DNA from: Symbiodinium natans
Lineage: Eukaryota > Sar > Dinophyceae > Suessiales > Symbiodiniaceae
NCBI GenBank assembly: GCA_905221605.1
Contig: CAJNDS010000691.1
Location: 542,197 to 606,196 of the forward strand
DNA: 64,000 nt
Reading direction: 5' to 3'
The translations under genes were made by a program, and so were the position numbers. Shown here in pieces: positions 1 to 11,391 of this stretch. How positions within the stretch are numbered: position 1 is the stretch's first letter; every line of letters begins with the position of its first letter. Below the pieces are notes generated by a model. That model was not told the DNA's origin. It worked only from the letters and a program-made list of their open reading frames with translations, and made no database searches.

Positions 1-870
1 GTCAAATGAAACACCTTATGTTTACATATTCATGAAACAATTTTTTGAAGTATTCATTCTATGCGAATTTAACTACTAGAGGAATTCTTAAGCAAATAGC
101 CCAATTTGACTCAAGTGAATACTATTTAAAGGACCATACTCAACCAAATACGAAATAAACACTTGCGGAAATGGAAACGGTTCTACCTACATAACAATGA
201 GACAAAGATTGCTGAAGTATTCACTAAAGACCACTTATATACTATGTCTGAAAAGCACAATTTGCATGAGCAAGCTTAACAATGCACAATAATGGAAATA
301 GAAGCGGTTCTACTTACATAACGATGAAACAAAGATGTCTGAAGTATTCAATAAAGACCACATATATACTATGCTTGAAAAACGCAACTTGCACAATCAG
401 GCTTAAACAATGCACAAGAATCCTAGAAAAGTACTTAGTGAAGGCCATACACAAGCAAATTCACAAATACATAAAAACATCCAAAAGCGCAAGCTTTTCA
501 GGAGAATCTCTGGTAAAGTTTGGATTATAGGGTTTTGGGGTATTCCTGGACGAGTAGGAGTCACTTTTTAAGCAACAATTCTAAGCAATAAATGCTTTTT
601 CTCAAGACAAGTATTGCAAATGCTGCTTCTAGATAATTAATCGCATTTACCAGGCAAATATTATCCATGCGAATTGAGCTACCAGAGCACCAAGTAATGC
701 TGAATAAGGCCTACTACACTTGAGTACAACCAAAAGATGCACTAAACACTAGCGGCTCTACTTACATCATAACGAAACAAATAGTTCTGAAGCACTAGAA
801 AGACCACTTGTATACTATTTCTGAAAAGCACAATTAGCATAAGCACACTTAAAAATGCGTAGTTGTTGCC
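1..870. repeat. AT-rich degenerate tandem repeat (about 125 bp period)
   Basis: No gene seen. Two adjacent units (about 172-293 and 294-422) share a block reading gcggttctacttacataac, then aaagaccac, then tatatactatg, then gcacaa and aacaatgcacaa. A third diverged unit lies at about 751-858. Flanking parts (1-170 and 570-740) also resemble each other (atgcgaattgag-like and cctactacacttgag-like segments). The composition is much more AT-rich than the rest of the window and lacks the TTTAGGG motif. An 82-codon open frame across one unit is read as chance. Confidence 0.6.
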
Positions 871-879
871 TCGTGACCG

Positions 880-1170
880 TGAAGGGGAACCAAAAAGCCA
901 AAATACCAAAACCAAAAAACCAAAAACACCAAAACCAAAAAAAACAAAAAAAACAAAACCAAAAAAAACAAAAATACCAAAAACACCAATTTTCCGGGAC
1001 TCTTGGAGAAGCCTCATAGGGATTTCCTGAGAGTCCCGGAAAATTGGATGTTTTGGTGTTTTTGGTTTTTTTGGTTTTGTTTTTTTTTGTTTTTTTTTGG
1101 TTTTGGTTTTTTTTCTTTTGGTTTTGGTGTTTTTGGTTTTTTTGGTTTTGGTATTTTTGGTTTTTCTACT
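880..1170. repeat. Large foldback with CA-rich and TG-rich arms
   Basis: The core is a perfect 18 bp inverted repeat: ccaattttccgggactct at 986-1003 and its complement at 1030-1047, around a 26-base loop. Outside the core, arms of ccaaaaacaccaaaa type (about 895-985) face ttttggtgtttttgg type (about 1050-1165), so the whole 290 bp can fold. Open frames here are low-complexity artefacts. Confidence 0.75.
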
Positions 1171-1295
1171 GTCCCGTGTACGCGATTTTAGTTGTATTTT
1201 AGTCTACGCCCTAGGAAATACGCTATATTGCACACCGAGTTTGCTTGCAGTGCAGCTGGGTGACTTGAGACAAGGCGAAAAAAAGTAGGTCACTG

Positions 1296-1362
1296 GGGGG
1301 GGGGGGGGGTACCATATATACATACATATGTATGGGTATATATATATATATATATATACATA
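1296..1362. repeat. Poly-G run plus TA/CATA microsatellite
   Basis: A run of about 13 G is followed by a TATA/CATA simple repeat. Nothing else is seen before the first telomere-like block at about 1494. Confidence 0.7.
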
Positions 1363-2620
1363 TGCCCTTTACGGGATTATATAGCTCATTCCCTCATTCC
1401 CTACTGAGAACAACAGTAAGTTGTTCGAGGCCGAGCGTGCGCAGACCTGCTGAGCGAGTCCATGGCGCTCTCTAATGAGGCGAATCCGGCAGTTTGGGTT
1501 TAGGGTTTAGGGTTTGGGGTTTAGGGTTTAGGGTTTAGGCTTTAGGGTTTAGGGTTTAGGGTTTGGGGGGGGGACCTTGCGCACTATATGGCGGGGGGAT
1601 GCAGTCTGACAGACAATGAATTGCCACCCCATAGCACGGCAAGAGCTTGGATCTTTGGCCGATCAGCCCAACCTTGGAAAACCCCCTTAAATCCTGAACC
1701 CTACAGTTTCGACCCTAATCCCTAAAATTTAAACCCTAAACCTGCAGCCCTAAGCCATACACTCAAAGTCCCAAATGCGTTCAACATGGAAGGTCACGGG
1801 CCCCAGCGGCCAGCCACCAGACCGCAACAAGCTGTGCCAGAACAGGATTTAGGGTTCAGGGTTGATGGTGGGTTTAGGGTTCAAGGGGTTTAGGGTTTGG
1901 GCTTCAGGGTTTTTTGGTTTACAGGGTGTAAAGCGTTTGTGGGTTGCAGGGTGTAGGGTTCAAGCATCAGTACAAGGTGCCAGGAAAGTTCTAATCTCCG
2001 GAGTCTTGGTGCTGGCAGCTTGCAGGGGGTAGGGCTAGGCGGCTAGGCTTTCGGGTCATGCTGTGCGTTCCTCAGAATTTGGAGGCTGCGATGCGGCGGT
2101 ATGATTTGCAGTATCATTTTCTTGTATTCTTAACCCTTCTTTTGACCAGTTTTGTTGCTACGTTCATACACCGCACATAGTGTACACATATCGCAGATGC
2201 GCACGAACTCTCTTGTATAGGGATTCCAGTGGTTTAGAGACGAGAGGTGCGCGCAGAAACCCCAAGTCATAAATTCCTAAATCCCTAAACGCCAGGCACT
2301 GAACCCTAAACCCTAAACCCTAAGCCCTAAGCCCTAAACCGTTTAGAAACCGAAACATCCATTGGTAGCCAGCCCTTAAGTCAGAACGCTACCTCTGAGG
2401 TGAAAGCAGATCTGGGCTGAACCCTTCAAAGGCAAAGGGCCAACACGGTTTTAACCGCCCACAGGGTTTTCCAGGGTTTAGGGTACAGCCTAAACCCTGA
2501 ACCCTAAACCCTAAACCCTAAACCCTAAACCCTGAACCCTGAACCCTAAACCCTAAACCCTACACCCTAAACTAACCCCCAAACCCCCTTGAGCCATTTT
2601 GAGCTCACGAGGCTCCTCAG

Positions 2621-2667
2621 GGAGATTATGCAAGCTGCCGGCACCCTGGGACTTCTGGCATTTGAGG
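2621..2667 (+). CDS. Exon candidate, unknown product
   Basis: Acceptor ggctcctcag, then EIMQAAGTLGLLAFE, then donor G|GTTTAGGG. Order CCCTAAA, island, TTTAGGG. Confidence 0.25.
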
Positions 2668-2847
2668 GTTTAGGGTTCAGGGTTGTTAGGGTTGAGGGTT
2701 CAGGGTTCTCAGGGTTGAGGGTTTAGGGTTCAGGGTTTAATTAGGGTCTAGGGTGTACCCTAAAAGGCGCCTAATCAGTTAGCGTTTAGGGTTTCGGGTT
2801 TAGGGTTGTTAGGGTTTAGGGCTTGGGGTTTTAGGTTTTAGGGTTTT

Positions 2848-2875
2848 GGGGGGGGGGGGGGGGGGGGGGGGGGGG
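2848..2875. repeat. Poly-G tract (28 G)
   Basis: Uninterrupted G run inside a TTTAGGG block. Similar runs lie at 6936-6952, 25833-25852 and 28644-28669 (C). Confidence 0.95.
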
Positions 2876-3007
2876 TTTAGGGCTTCGAGCCTGGGCTGAG
2901 TTAAGGGTTGATGGGGTCCCCAAGTATCCATTAATGGGAGCATCTTGGGGGTTTAGGGTTTTAGGGGTTTACGCTTGTGATTTCAGGGGTCGTTGCCCGA
3001 AAGCAAA

Positions 3008-3120
3008 AACCCTGCACCCTAAACCCTAAACCCTAAACCCTAAACCCTAAACCCTAAACCCTAAACCCTAAACCCTAAACCCTAAACCCTAAACCCTAAA
3101 CCCTAAACCCTAAACCCTAA
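3008..3120 (-). repeat. (CCCTAAA)n array, about 15 near-perfect units
   Basis: Nearly perfect heptamers without variants. It lies upstream of the candidate island at 3130-3240. Confidence 0.95.
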
Positions 3121-3450
3121 CCGTTGAAAGCTACACTTACCCTACCAGAACCCCAGGTAGAATTCGCCATGGGGCCATGGCCTCCTCAAAGTAGGAGAAA
3201 AGGAAGGGACCGACCCAGAAGGCCCACTAGCCCTTTAACCAAGGGTTTAGGGTTTAGGGTTTAGGGCCTATAGGGTTTAGGGTTTAGGGTTTAGGGTTTA
3301 GGGTTTAGGGTTGTTAGCGTTGTTAGCGTTGTTAGCGTTGGAATATACCTGAGGTTATTGTCCTTAGACTGGTTCAAGGTCTCTTCCTCAAGGAAGTGGA
3401 ACCCTAAAATCCTAAACCCTAAAGCCTAAACTCTAAACTCCACACCCTAA

Positions 3451-3590
3451 ACCCTACTAAACCCTACTAAACCCTACTAAACCCTACTAAACCCTACTAA
3501 ACCCTACTAAACCCTACTAAACCCTACTAAACCCTACTAAACCCGACTAAACCCTACTAAACCCTACTAAACCCTACTAAACCCTACTAA
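3451..3590 (-). repeat. 10-bp variant array (accctactaa)14
   Basis: Fourteen tandem 10-mers with one substitution (acccgactaa), flanked on both sides by ordinary CCCTAAA. The unit is the heptamer expanded by three bases. It looks locally amplified after the variant arose, which template-driven telomerase addition would not produce. Confidence 0.95.
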
Positions 3591-3950
3591 ACCCTAAACC
3601 CTAACCCTAAACCCTAAACCCTAACCCTAAGCCCTAAGCCCTAACTCGGGGAAAAGAGAAGGGAGAGGCCGGGTTCAAGGGTCCTGTCGAGGTGGTGGCC
3701 GGATGCCGACAGGTTCTGGCGCTCACGGAGGCGGCATCGGGTTTTTAGGGTTTAGGGTTTAGGATTTAGGGTTTAGGGCTAGGACAGTTTCAGGCGCCTA
3801 TGAAGAGCCCCAAACACCTACTTTATGTTCAGGGAGGGTTTAGGGTTTAGATTGAAGGTTTAGCGTCTCCCTAAGAATCCTGGGTTACAGAATAGGAACC
3901 TACCACAAAACCAAGGTAGGTTTGAGGTTCTTAAGGTGGGTAGTTGGGTT

Positions 3951-4045
3951 TAGGGTTTAGGGTTTAGGGTTTAGGGTTTAGGGTTTAGAGTTTAGGGTTT
4001 AGGGTTTGGGGTTTAGGGTTTAGGGTTTAGGGTTTAGGGTTTAGG
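3951..4045 (+). repeat. (TTTAGGG)n array
   Basis: About 13 units with occasional TTTAGAG and TTTGGGG variants. Confidence 0.95.
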
Positions 4046-4249
4046 ACTACGGGCGCTAGGTTGCCGTGGAGTTTATTCTCTACATTCAGAGTTTTTCTGT
4101 TTCAGAACATTATTCAACTCCGAGGGCTGCAGCTTGAGGAGCTAGGGTTTAGGGTTTAGGGTTTAGGGTTTAGGGTTTAGGGTTTAGGGTTTAGGGTTTA
4201 GGGTTTGGGTTTTAAGAGTTTAAGAGTTTAGGGTTTAGGGTTTACTGGA

Positions 4250-4720
4250 CAGCATTTGGGCTGCAAAACGCCCCCCGGCACAGCTGCTCAAACAATTAAA
4301 TAAAAGAACCCAGCCCCAGGCCCTGCGGTTGAGGACTCTGCTTTCAAGTAACGGCTGCGGGCACACATGTCCATTCTAAGAACCCTCCTCATCCACAAGT
4401 ACAAGTAGCATGGAAGCTTTCCAAAACATTACTTTTTCAAGGAGTCACATGAAAACCACAGTAAAACACATGGCCCAAGATCCGGGCAGTTGGGCAATTT
4501 CCCTTGCAAGAGGGGGTTTGTAGACTTGGAGGTTGACTTGACTCGTGCTGCCTACGGTTTCTGAGCTCTTGGGCCCTCAGCCCAACACCCAAAGACCCAA
4601 AACCTTAGGCCCAAAAGCCCTATTTAAACCGTAAGTCCTATAAACCCTCAACCCTGAAGCCTGAAGCCTGAAGCCTGAAGCCTGAAGCCTGAAGCCTAAA
4701 ACCCTAACCTCCTAGACCCC
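4250..4720. other. Unique stretch, no gene recognised
   Basis: Non-repetitive until about 4600, then degenerate cctgaag units (4655-4690). A short open stretch near 4256-4310 is not convincing. Confidence 0.4.
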
Positions 4721-4750
4721 GGTCCCAACAAAGCCGGGTCTTCTCCGCAG

Positions 4751-4806
4751 GTCCATCTACACACCTGGATGGAGTCGGACAGCGAGCTTGCCAAAACCGC
4801 CGCTGC
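4751..4806 (+). CDS. Exon candidate, unknown product
   Basis: Strong pyrimidine-rich acceptor gtcttctccgcag, then VHLHTWMESDSELAKTAAAL open to a G run. Preceded by CCCTAAA-like sequence. Confidence 0.3.
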
Positions 4807-5026
4807 CCTCGGGGGAGGGGGGGGGTGGGGGCCCTAAACCCCCCTAAACCCCAAACCCTAAACCCTACACCCTAAACCCTTTGGGGGGAGGCGGGGGGCT
4901 CTGCAGTATGGTGGCGGCGTTGGGGCTTGATTGTTTTGGGTGCGGCACTTGTTATTTCAAAGGATGTCGCCGTAAAGACAGGCTTACCATGAGGTTTGCA
5001 GGTGTACTAACCTGGAGTCTCCAATG

Positions 5027-5109
5027 TAGTCCCCTTTTGGGTTAGCTATAGGGGATTCTGGTATACTACTTACGTACCCAAAAAAGGTGCTACAAAGGAG
5101 CCTCTAGGA
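5027..5109. repeat. Dispersed element A, copy 1
   Basis: ttgggttagctataggggat followed by ggtgctacaaaggagcctct. It matches the copy at 57751-57820. Confidence 0.6.
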
Positions 5110-5176
5110 AGAACCTGCATGCCTCTTCTGAACCAGAATCGTCTTTAAAGGCTAAGGCAGTAACACGTTGCGGTAG

Positions 5177-5236
5177 GAGGTTCGCGACATGATGTTTGAC
5201 ACAGCTCTCTGTCACGCAAGTGGTGTTGCCCTTACA
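5177..5236 (+). CDS. Exon candidate, unknown product
   Basis: EVRDMMFDTALCHASGVALT after gttgcggtag, running into a CCCTAAA block. Confidence 0.25.
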
Positions 5237-5556
5237 GCCCAAACCCTAAGCCCTAAACCCTAACCCTAAACCCTAAACCCTAAACCCTAAACCCTAAACC
5301 CTAAACCCCAAACCCTAACCTTAAACCAAGGGACTCTGAGGGTATCACTGGCCTGTCGACCTCCTGACAACTACCCTGGTTCGTTATGTGGGAGTGGCAG
5401 GGTTGGATGTCTTGATGCCCACGCCTGTGCACACAATGCAAGCTTTCCCCAAACCCCTCAATCTCAACCCTCAACCCTGAATCCTAACCGCCCTCCCCCC
5501 CCCCCCCTAACGCCTAACCCTAAACCCTAAACCCGAAACCCTAAACCTGTGGCAAG

Positions 5557-5676
5557 TTCTAAGTTCCAAGGTAGCTGTTCTCGGACGTTTGGTCGCCGAG
5601 CTGGGTAGCGTCTTCGCGCGCATGGCACGGGTTCCAAGCACTGGCTGCAGGCTTCCTAGGAGCCACATGAACCCGG
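5557..5676 (+). CDS. Exon candidate, unknown product
   Basis: Forty codons: VLSSKVAVLGRLVAELGSVF followed by ARMARVPSTG. CCCTAAA before. Donor G|GTTTAGGG after. Confidence 0.35.
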
Positions 5677-5937
5677 GTTTAGGGTTTAGGGTTTAGGGTT
5701 TAGGGTTCTCTTAATAACCCCTAAGAGCATTGTGGTTGCCTTCGGTGCATAGAGCTTGGGGTTGAGGGTTTAGGGTCTAGGGTGCCGAGTAAGACGAATT
5801 GATTCCCCTTGCTGCTTGAAGGGGTCATGGGTCCTACGACCCTAAACCCTAAACCCTAAACCCTAAACCCTAAACCCTAAACCCTAATCCTATCCCCTAA
5901 TGGGTTGCTAGCACGGTTGGACTCCGCGGGTTTTTTT

Positions 5938-6092
5938 GTCTACGGGTAGTTTCATGGGCCTTTAATTTGGTCCCCTACCTCCATTAAAGGGTTCTGAAGT
6001 ACGGGCCCTTGGGTTGTGTAGGGTATATAAGGGGCATATCAGGGGGCCGCTTGTAAGGGCCCATACTAAGGGACCATGTAGCTACCCTAAGA
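5938..6092. mobile_element. Foldback family 5 (CTAAGGGTAGTTTCATGGGCC ends)
   Basis: gggtagtttcatgggcc on the left and gggaccatgtagctaccc on the right. A second copy is at 35411-35493 and fragments lie near 7290-7330 and 56956-56990. Confidence 0.55.
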
Positions 6093-6441
6093 TTTGGGTT
6101 TTGGGGTTTAGGGTTTAGGGATTAGAGTCCGAGTGTTTCGAGTTCATGGTGTAGGGAGTTTAGAGTTCCGGGCTTTAAGAGACACGATTCGAAGCCTTTA
6201 CGCTGTGCAGGTTTATTCATACGGTTTCGGGTATAGGGTTTGAGGAGAGGGAAACTCGTCCAACCAACCCTCTGCCCAAAACAATCAAGCTTCAGGGTTT
6301 CGGGTTTCGGGTATAGTTGTAACAACTTTAGGTTTAGAAGTTTCGGGTTTAGGGTTGAGGGTTCAGGCTATAGTTGTAACAGGTTTAGGGTTTAGGGTTT
6401 CGGGCTTCCTAAACCCTAAACCCTAAACCCTAGACCGGCAG

Positions 6442-6531
6442 GTGGTTGCAGAGGGGCCTCCCGCTGCGCCAAATCTGTCTCCGGCTGAGCCTGGAGTTTT
6501 TCCCGAGACTTCAATCCTTGGGGAACCCTAA
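6442..6531 (+). CDS. Exon candidate, unknown product
   Basis: Pro/Glu-rich VVAEGPPAAPNLSPAEPGVF after gaccggcag. The stop TAA lies in the next sequence. Confidence 0.25.
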   Translation: MVAEGPPAAPNLSPAEPGVFPETSILGEP

Positions 6532-8503
6532 AAGGGTTTATGTTTAGGGTTTAGGGTTTAGGGTTTAGGGTCCAGGGTCTAGGGAAAGCCTTGATAGGGA
6601 TTACAGTAGTATTCATATACCTTAATAGGGATAGTAGTAGTATAGGGTATAAGTACAGCCCCAACCCAAATAGAACCCTGGGTTTATGGTTCATATACCT
6701 TGATAGGGATTATCATAGTATAGGGGTGTGCTCCAGTTTTACGAGTTCCTTTGGTCCGCAAGGATAGCCCCGGAATCCGGAAGACTTCACTAAACCAGGG
6801 GACACCGGGGTTTGAGGCTTAGGGTTTAGGGTTTAGTAGGGTTTAGGGTTTAGGGTTTAGGGTTTAGGGTTTAGGGTTGAGGGTTTAGGGTTTAGGTTTA
6901 GGGTTTAGGGTTTCGGTTTAGGGTTTAGGGTTTAGGGGGGGGGGGGGGGGGCGTTAGGGCTTTTAGGGATGTATAGGGGGATCCATTGTCACCGGCGGGA
7001 TATGTCGGGTCGCTGGGTTCGGCTTTGCGACTTTGAGGTTTTGTTTTTCCCCATCCTTGGGGACGAATTAGACCCTAAATGGGTTTAGGGCTTAGGGTTT
7101 AGGGTTTAGGGTTTAGGGTTTAGGGTTTAGGGCAGATACCTCAACTGGGATTCTCGAAACTCTAAGCCCTCAACCCTATACTCTGGCGTAGATATGTAGC
7201 CCAAAGGCAGGGGTACTTACATGGCCACTTTATTAAGGCCTCTTACTGGACAAAGCAAGTTCGCAGCATTTTGACCCTTGGGGTGTATAGGGTATAAAGC
7301 GCATACTACGGGCTCTTGAAACTACCCTGTAGGGTTTTATTTAATTTCCTCTTTCCTGCCTATTACGAAACAAATCCCGGCGAGCCCCTGAGGTTTATAC
7401 CCTGTGTGGGTGAGCATGTTAGCTCCCAATGTTCATGTGAATCTGATCCCATATCAAGTCTGGAACAGAATATGGCGAGCACCAGGAGTCCTATGTTTGT
7501 GATTTGTTTGTTTCATCCCGAAGATTCCCGGCGTGAGGAACCCAGTGCTCCGAGTTGCAGAGCGCTTCTACTGAACCTTCTCCTATCCGCAAGCCCTCAC
7601 CCTGAGCCCCTTGGCCCATCCGTCCACAAACGAAGAACCCCAAGCCCTGAAGCCCTGTACCCTGAGCCCTAAACTCTAGACCCTGAGCTTAAATGGGACT
7701 CTGGGCTGTCTCGGTCTATCGCCGTAGCATCGGAGTGCTACGGGAAGAGCGAGCCTGACCTTGTACCTTTGCGCCTGAGAAAGAAGGGGGAGCAGATCCT
7801 CAACAATTAAGGTGGCGCTACTCTACGTACCCCCAAAACTGTGAAACCCGAGCCCTGGACCCCAATGAGGCGATGATGCGATATCCCCTAAACCCTAAAT
7901 CCTAAACCCTAAACCAGTCTGCTCTGCGAGGCTCAGCGACATGTCGTCTGTTGCGCAGCATTTCGTGAAACTGTCGGCTACTCAGGCAACGCGCTCTCCT
8001 AGGTTGGTTTTTGGGACATGTCTTTTTTTTATTGTTTATACAGGACCCTATATATAAATATTCTTCAGAGGGTTAACACGCCAACCTAGTCTCCTGGCCG
8101 TTGATGAACTCTGCATCTCACAGCAGAGATGATGCCTTCCCTGCCTCCGATTTCCTTAGTAGTAGAGTCGGAAACCTCTACCTTTTTTCGGGGCCTGAGA
8201 ATCCCTATTCCATCGCAAAGGTTAACCTTGAGTTCCCCTAGGATGCTGGACAAATAAGTTTCGGGTCTACCCCGACCAGCCTTGTGTCTTAGAGAAGAAG
8301 GGGCAGATGCACTCAATGATTTGGTACGGTCCCTTAGCGTTACTCTGCCAAAGCCCTGCCAGCTTCCTGCATCCCCGCAAGAACCCGGAACCCTAAGCAT
8401 GAATCGCCTGGTAAGGGTGCCTTCTTGGGGATTTACGGCCTGGGAAATCTCAGAGGGTCAGGGTTTAGGGTTTAGGGTTTAGGGTTTAGGGTTTAGGGTT
8501 TAG

Positions 8504-8677
8504 GGTTTATGGCTGTGGAATACCAAAAGGCCAGAACATCGGGCTGTGGGTGACCCATTCCATAGTGGCACTCGAAGTGGCCCTCTGGTGATCCGTTTGT
8601 CTGTGGCAACTTCCTCGAAACCAGAGGAGCCCACAAACTGGGGTCACGTAGGCTACGCGATGATAATCCTCATGAAG
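8504..8677 (+). CDS. Exon candidate, unknown product (58 codons)
   Basis: Opens right after the TTTAG of a telomere-like array, which could serve as acceptor. Reads NTKRPEHRAVGDPFHSGT, then GPLVIRLSVATSSKPEEPTN, then WGHVGYAMIILMK. It ends at a textbook donor, AAG|GTAAAT. One of the longer islands with a splice signal. Confidence 0.35.
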
Positions 8678-8761
8678 GTAAATGGACCCTACAACCTACA
8701 CCCTACACCCCAAACCTAAACCCTAAACCCGAAACCCTTTCAGGGTTCATTTCCTCCCCAG

Positions 8762-8819
8762 GCTTGCCCCCACAAAAGCAGGAAGAATCGACACCTGCCA
8801 AGGCTCCTTGCATACCCAG
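8762..8819 (+). CDS. Exon candidate, unknown product
   Basis: Very good acceptor ttcatttcctccccag. One frame reads LPPQKQEESTPAKAPCIPR. The two other frames are also open, so the frame is uncertain. Confidence 0.25.
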
Positions 8820-9041
8820 GAGCCTACATATACTCCTAAGTGGTTGTAACCTTATTTCGGGTGATTTTTTTGCCCTACTTTTAACTATCCGTGGTTCATG
8901 GGCCATGAACCTTCAAGCAGCCAAGGCGACATACAGACCTGGCCAGATGCGGCTTGGACTTCTGGTATCAGGCCAGGTGGGCGGTCTGGATTCGTGTCTA
9001 CAAGCCGTGCCCCAACTTATGTTAGAGGCACACCGCCCCTT

Positions 9042-9205
9042 GATAGCCCAGTGGTGCGCTTTTTTCTTTTTTGGGTTAGAAGGTTCCCTTATAAAGTGAC
9101 CAACCCCACCCCAAAAAAATGGTATCCAATCCGGCTCCCTCACATGACATGACCGCTCTTTGACATGTGTGGTACCCTTGTCATAACATGGCTACTGGGC
9201 TACTA
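9042..9205. mobile_element. Foldback family 2 (AGCCCAGTGG...CTACTGGGCTACT)
   Basis: The left end atagcccagtggtgcgc faces the right end atggctactgggctact. Internal motifs are ggttcccttataaagt and accaaccccaccccaaaaa. Family members share aggttcccttataa and ccaaccccaaaaagggtgcc. Confidence 0.6.
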
Positions 9206-9487
9206 AGACCCTCAGTATGTTGCGGGCCGAGTGTCTTACTGCTCTCTGGTAAAGAGGTTGGACGAACCCTAGATCTTCAGAGTTGCCTCAGCGGTGGCTT
9301 CTCAGGGGCCTCTAGGAACTAGTATGTAAAGGTCAGTAAAGGTGAGTGTAGAACATGGGGTCTTTTTGGGAAAGTAGGTTTTTTTTTTTGGGGTGGGGAT
9401 GTCCTGTAATTCTGCATCGCAAGCAGCACTTCTACATAGACGATAATTCATAGCATCTCCAGAGGTGGTGTGGTATCTGTGTTGTAT

Positions 9488-9572
9488 GGGTTTAGGGTTT
9501 AGGGTTTAGGGTTTAGGGTTTAGGGTTTAGGGTTTAGGGTTTAGGGTTTAGGGTTTAGGGTTTAGGGTTTAG
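9488..9572 (+). repeat. (TTTAGGG)n array
   Basis: About 12 perfect units, followed directly by the open island at 9574-9666. Confidence 0.95.
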
Positions 9573-9573
9573 G

Positions 9574-9666
9574 GCGGAGGTGACAGAGAGTGGTGCGGTT
9601 GCTGGGCCGGGAGGGGTCGGCATGGTGGATTGTCGATTTGGGGCCCTGGGGGATTCTCTGTATTAG
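9574..9666 (+). CDS. Open island after TTTAGGG array
   Basis: AEVTESGAVAGPGGVGMVDC then RFGALGDSLY and a stop. The acceptor would be the TTTAG of the preceding array. Confidence 0.25.
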   Translation, partial: AEVTESGAVAGPGGVGMVDCRFGALGDSLY

Positions 9667-9986
9667 GGCTCCTTTTGTGTTATAACACGGACCCCAATAA
9701 GGTAGCCCTAATATCGTGAACCCCCCAAATAGGCCACTTCTCTATAACTAACGCTAAGCCCTAAACCCTAGACCCCAAACCCTAAACCCTAAACCTTAAG
9801 CATATATGGAACTCTTAGAGGTTTGCACGGACTTGGCAGGCCTTGTCGGTGCACCTGGGCGCAGAAGGAGTAGAGGCGCTACCTAAACCCTAAACCCTAA
9901 ACCCTAAACCCTAAACCCTAAACCCCAAGCCCTAAACCCTAAACCCTAGACCCTAAGGCTTCAAGCCCTCCGAGGGTCAAAGGCAG

Positions 9987-10038
9987 GTTGCGGAGTTTTG
10001 GGCTCAGTTGTGCTCCATGTTCCTAGCTGAACAGCCAG
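9987..10038 (+). CDS. Exon candidate, unknown product
   Basis: Acceptor caaaggcag, then VAEFWAQLCSMFLAEQP, then a possible GA donor (CAG|GATTCT) leading into TTTAGGG. Confidence 0.3.
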
Positions 10039-11021
10039 GATTCTTTAGGGTTTAGGGTTTAGGGTTTAGGGTTTAGGGGTTAGGGGTTAGGGTTTAGGGT
10101 TTAGGCATAGGGTTTAGAGTGCCCAATTACTAGTAGTGTTCCCTTCTGGTCCCTATTTCATTTGGTACTATAACCGGCTGATCTAAAGGTCCGTTTATCA
10201 GAGAGTACATGATTCTGACAGAGGGCGTAGAAGGGTTTGTAGCGGGACTACAAGGGGCAACTACTTGCTGCAATGTGTATTCTTGTGTGCGGGGTGGGGT
10301 CGGGGGGAAGGAGATATTGAGTTGGAGACAGAGTCCCGCGAGCAGCTTGCAGATCCCAGAAAATCCGCTTAGAGCACTCTCATGGAAGAAGCCCCAAGAA
10401 CCCCATAGCGTAAGACCTCCACCATAATGATTGAACTATCGGCTAAACCAGGCTTTCGGCACCGAATTCCATACTGGTACGCTAAGTCCATTCTCTCCGT
10501 TGTCTTGGCTCTGGTGCGTGGCCTGTGACTTAGGCCTTCGGCTGCTAAGTTTCAAACCCTAAGCCCCAATTCCTAAACCCTAAACCCTAAACCCTAAACC
10601 CTAAACTACGTAACTAGGGAGGGTGGCCCATCCTAGGACATCCCCTCAGTTTGTGGGGTCTGGAATGGTGACCCTTCAGGGTTTAGGGTTTAGGGTTTAG
10701 GGTTTAGGGTCAGGAAATCGGAGGTCTGAAATGGGGTTAGGACCATTTAAGACCTTTCCCAGCTGACCCATTTCACGTCAACCCTTAACTGAAGGGTCTC
10801 GCGACCTTTCCGTTGTGGTCTAGATAGAGAACCAAACCACAGCCAACACCGACAAGTCCATAACCAACAAGGGGTCTGAAATGGGTTTTTCAAACTATAC
10901 CCAGCTCCCAGCAAAAGCCACGGTTGGGGGGTCTATAATGGGGCCCAAACCCCACCCCCTCACAAACTGAGGGTGTCCTAGGACTACATAGGCAAAAAGG
11001 TACCTCGGCGGTGTGTGTTTG

Positions 11022-11038
11022 CGCGCGCGCGCGCGCGC

Positions 11039-11087
<49 letters not shown>

Positions 11088-11091
11088 GGTG

Positions 11092-11126
<35 letters not shown>

Positions 11127-11130
11127 GGTG

Positions 11131-11165
<35 letters not shown>

Positions 11166-11212
11166 GGTGTTGTGTGTGTGTGTGTGGGTGTCTCTGTGTG
11201 TGTGTGTGTGTG
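11022..11212. repeat. (GC)n then (TG)n microsatellite
   Basis: About 18 bases of GC are followed by long TG runs. The TG runs contain three copies of the break ttggtgttg spaced about 40 bp, implying segmental duplication inside the microsatellite. All open frames here are HTHTHT or VCVCVC artefacts. Confidence 0.97.
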
Positions 11213-11391
11213 GATTCGTGTGCGTTTGGAACCCTGCTCGATAAGCCCGACTATAACACCCCTGACTAAACCCCCAATCCCAAGGTTGCAATGGCTAGCC
11301 CCAATCACTTCACCCTAACCCCCAATCATAGGAAGCCCTAAACCCTAAACCCTAAACCCTATTTAAACCCTAAACCCTGAACGCCGGGCAG

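Noticed and set aside
1494-1566. Possible true chromosome end
   Set aside because: Blocks of both orientations continue through the whole window and AT-rich unique DNA lies outside, so no terminal telomere is shown.
3451-3590. Regular array that could suggest CRISPR
   Set aside because: Tandem units without spacers, in a eukaryotic telomere-like context.
7316-7672. 118-codon plus-strand open frame
   Set aside because: It starts inside a foldback fragment and ends in degenerate CCCTGAA repeats. No splice signals and no protein-like pattern beyond composition.
10890-11318. Open frames of over 100 codons on both strands
   Set aside because: They translate the TG/GC microsatellite (HTHTHT, VCVCVC).
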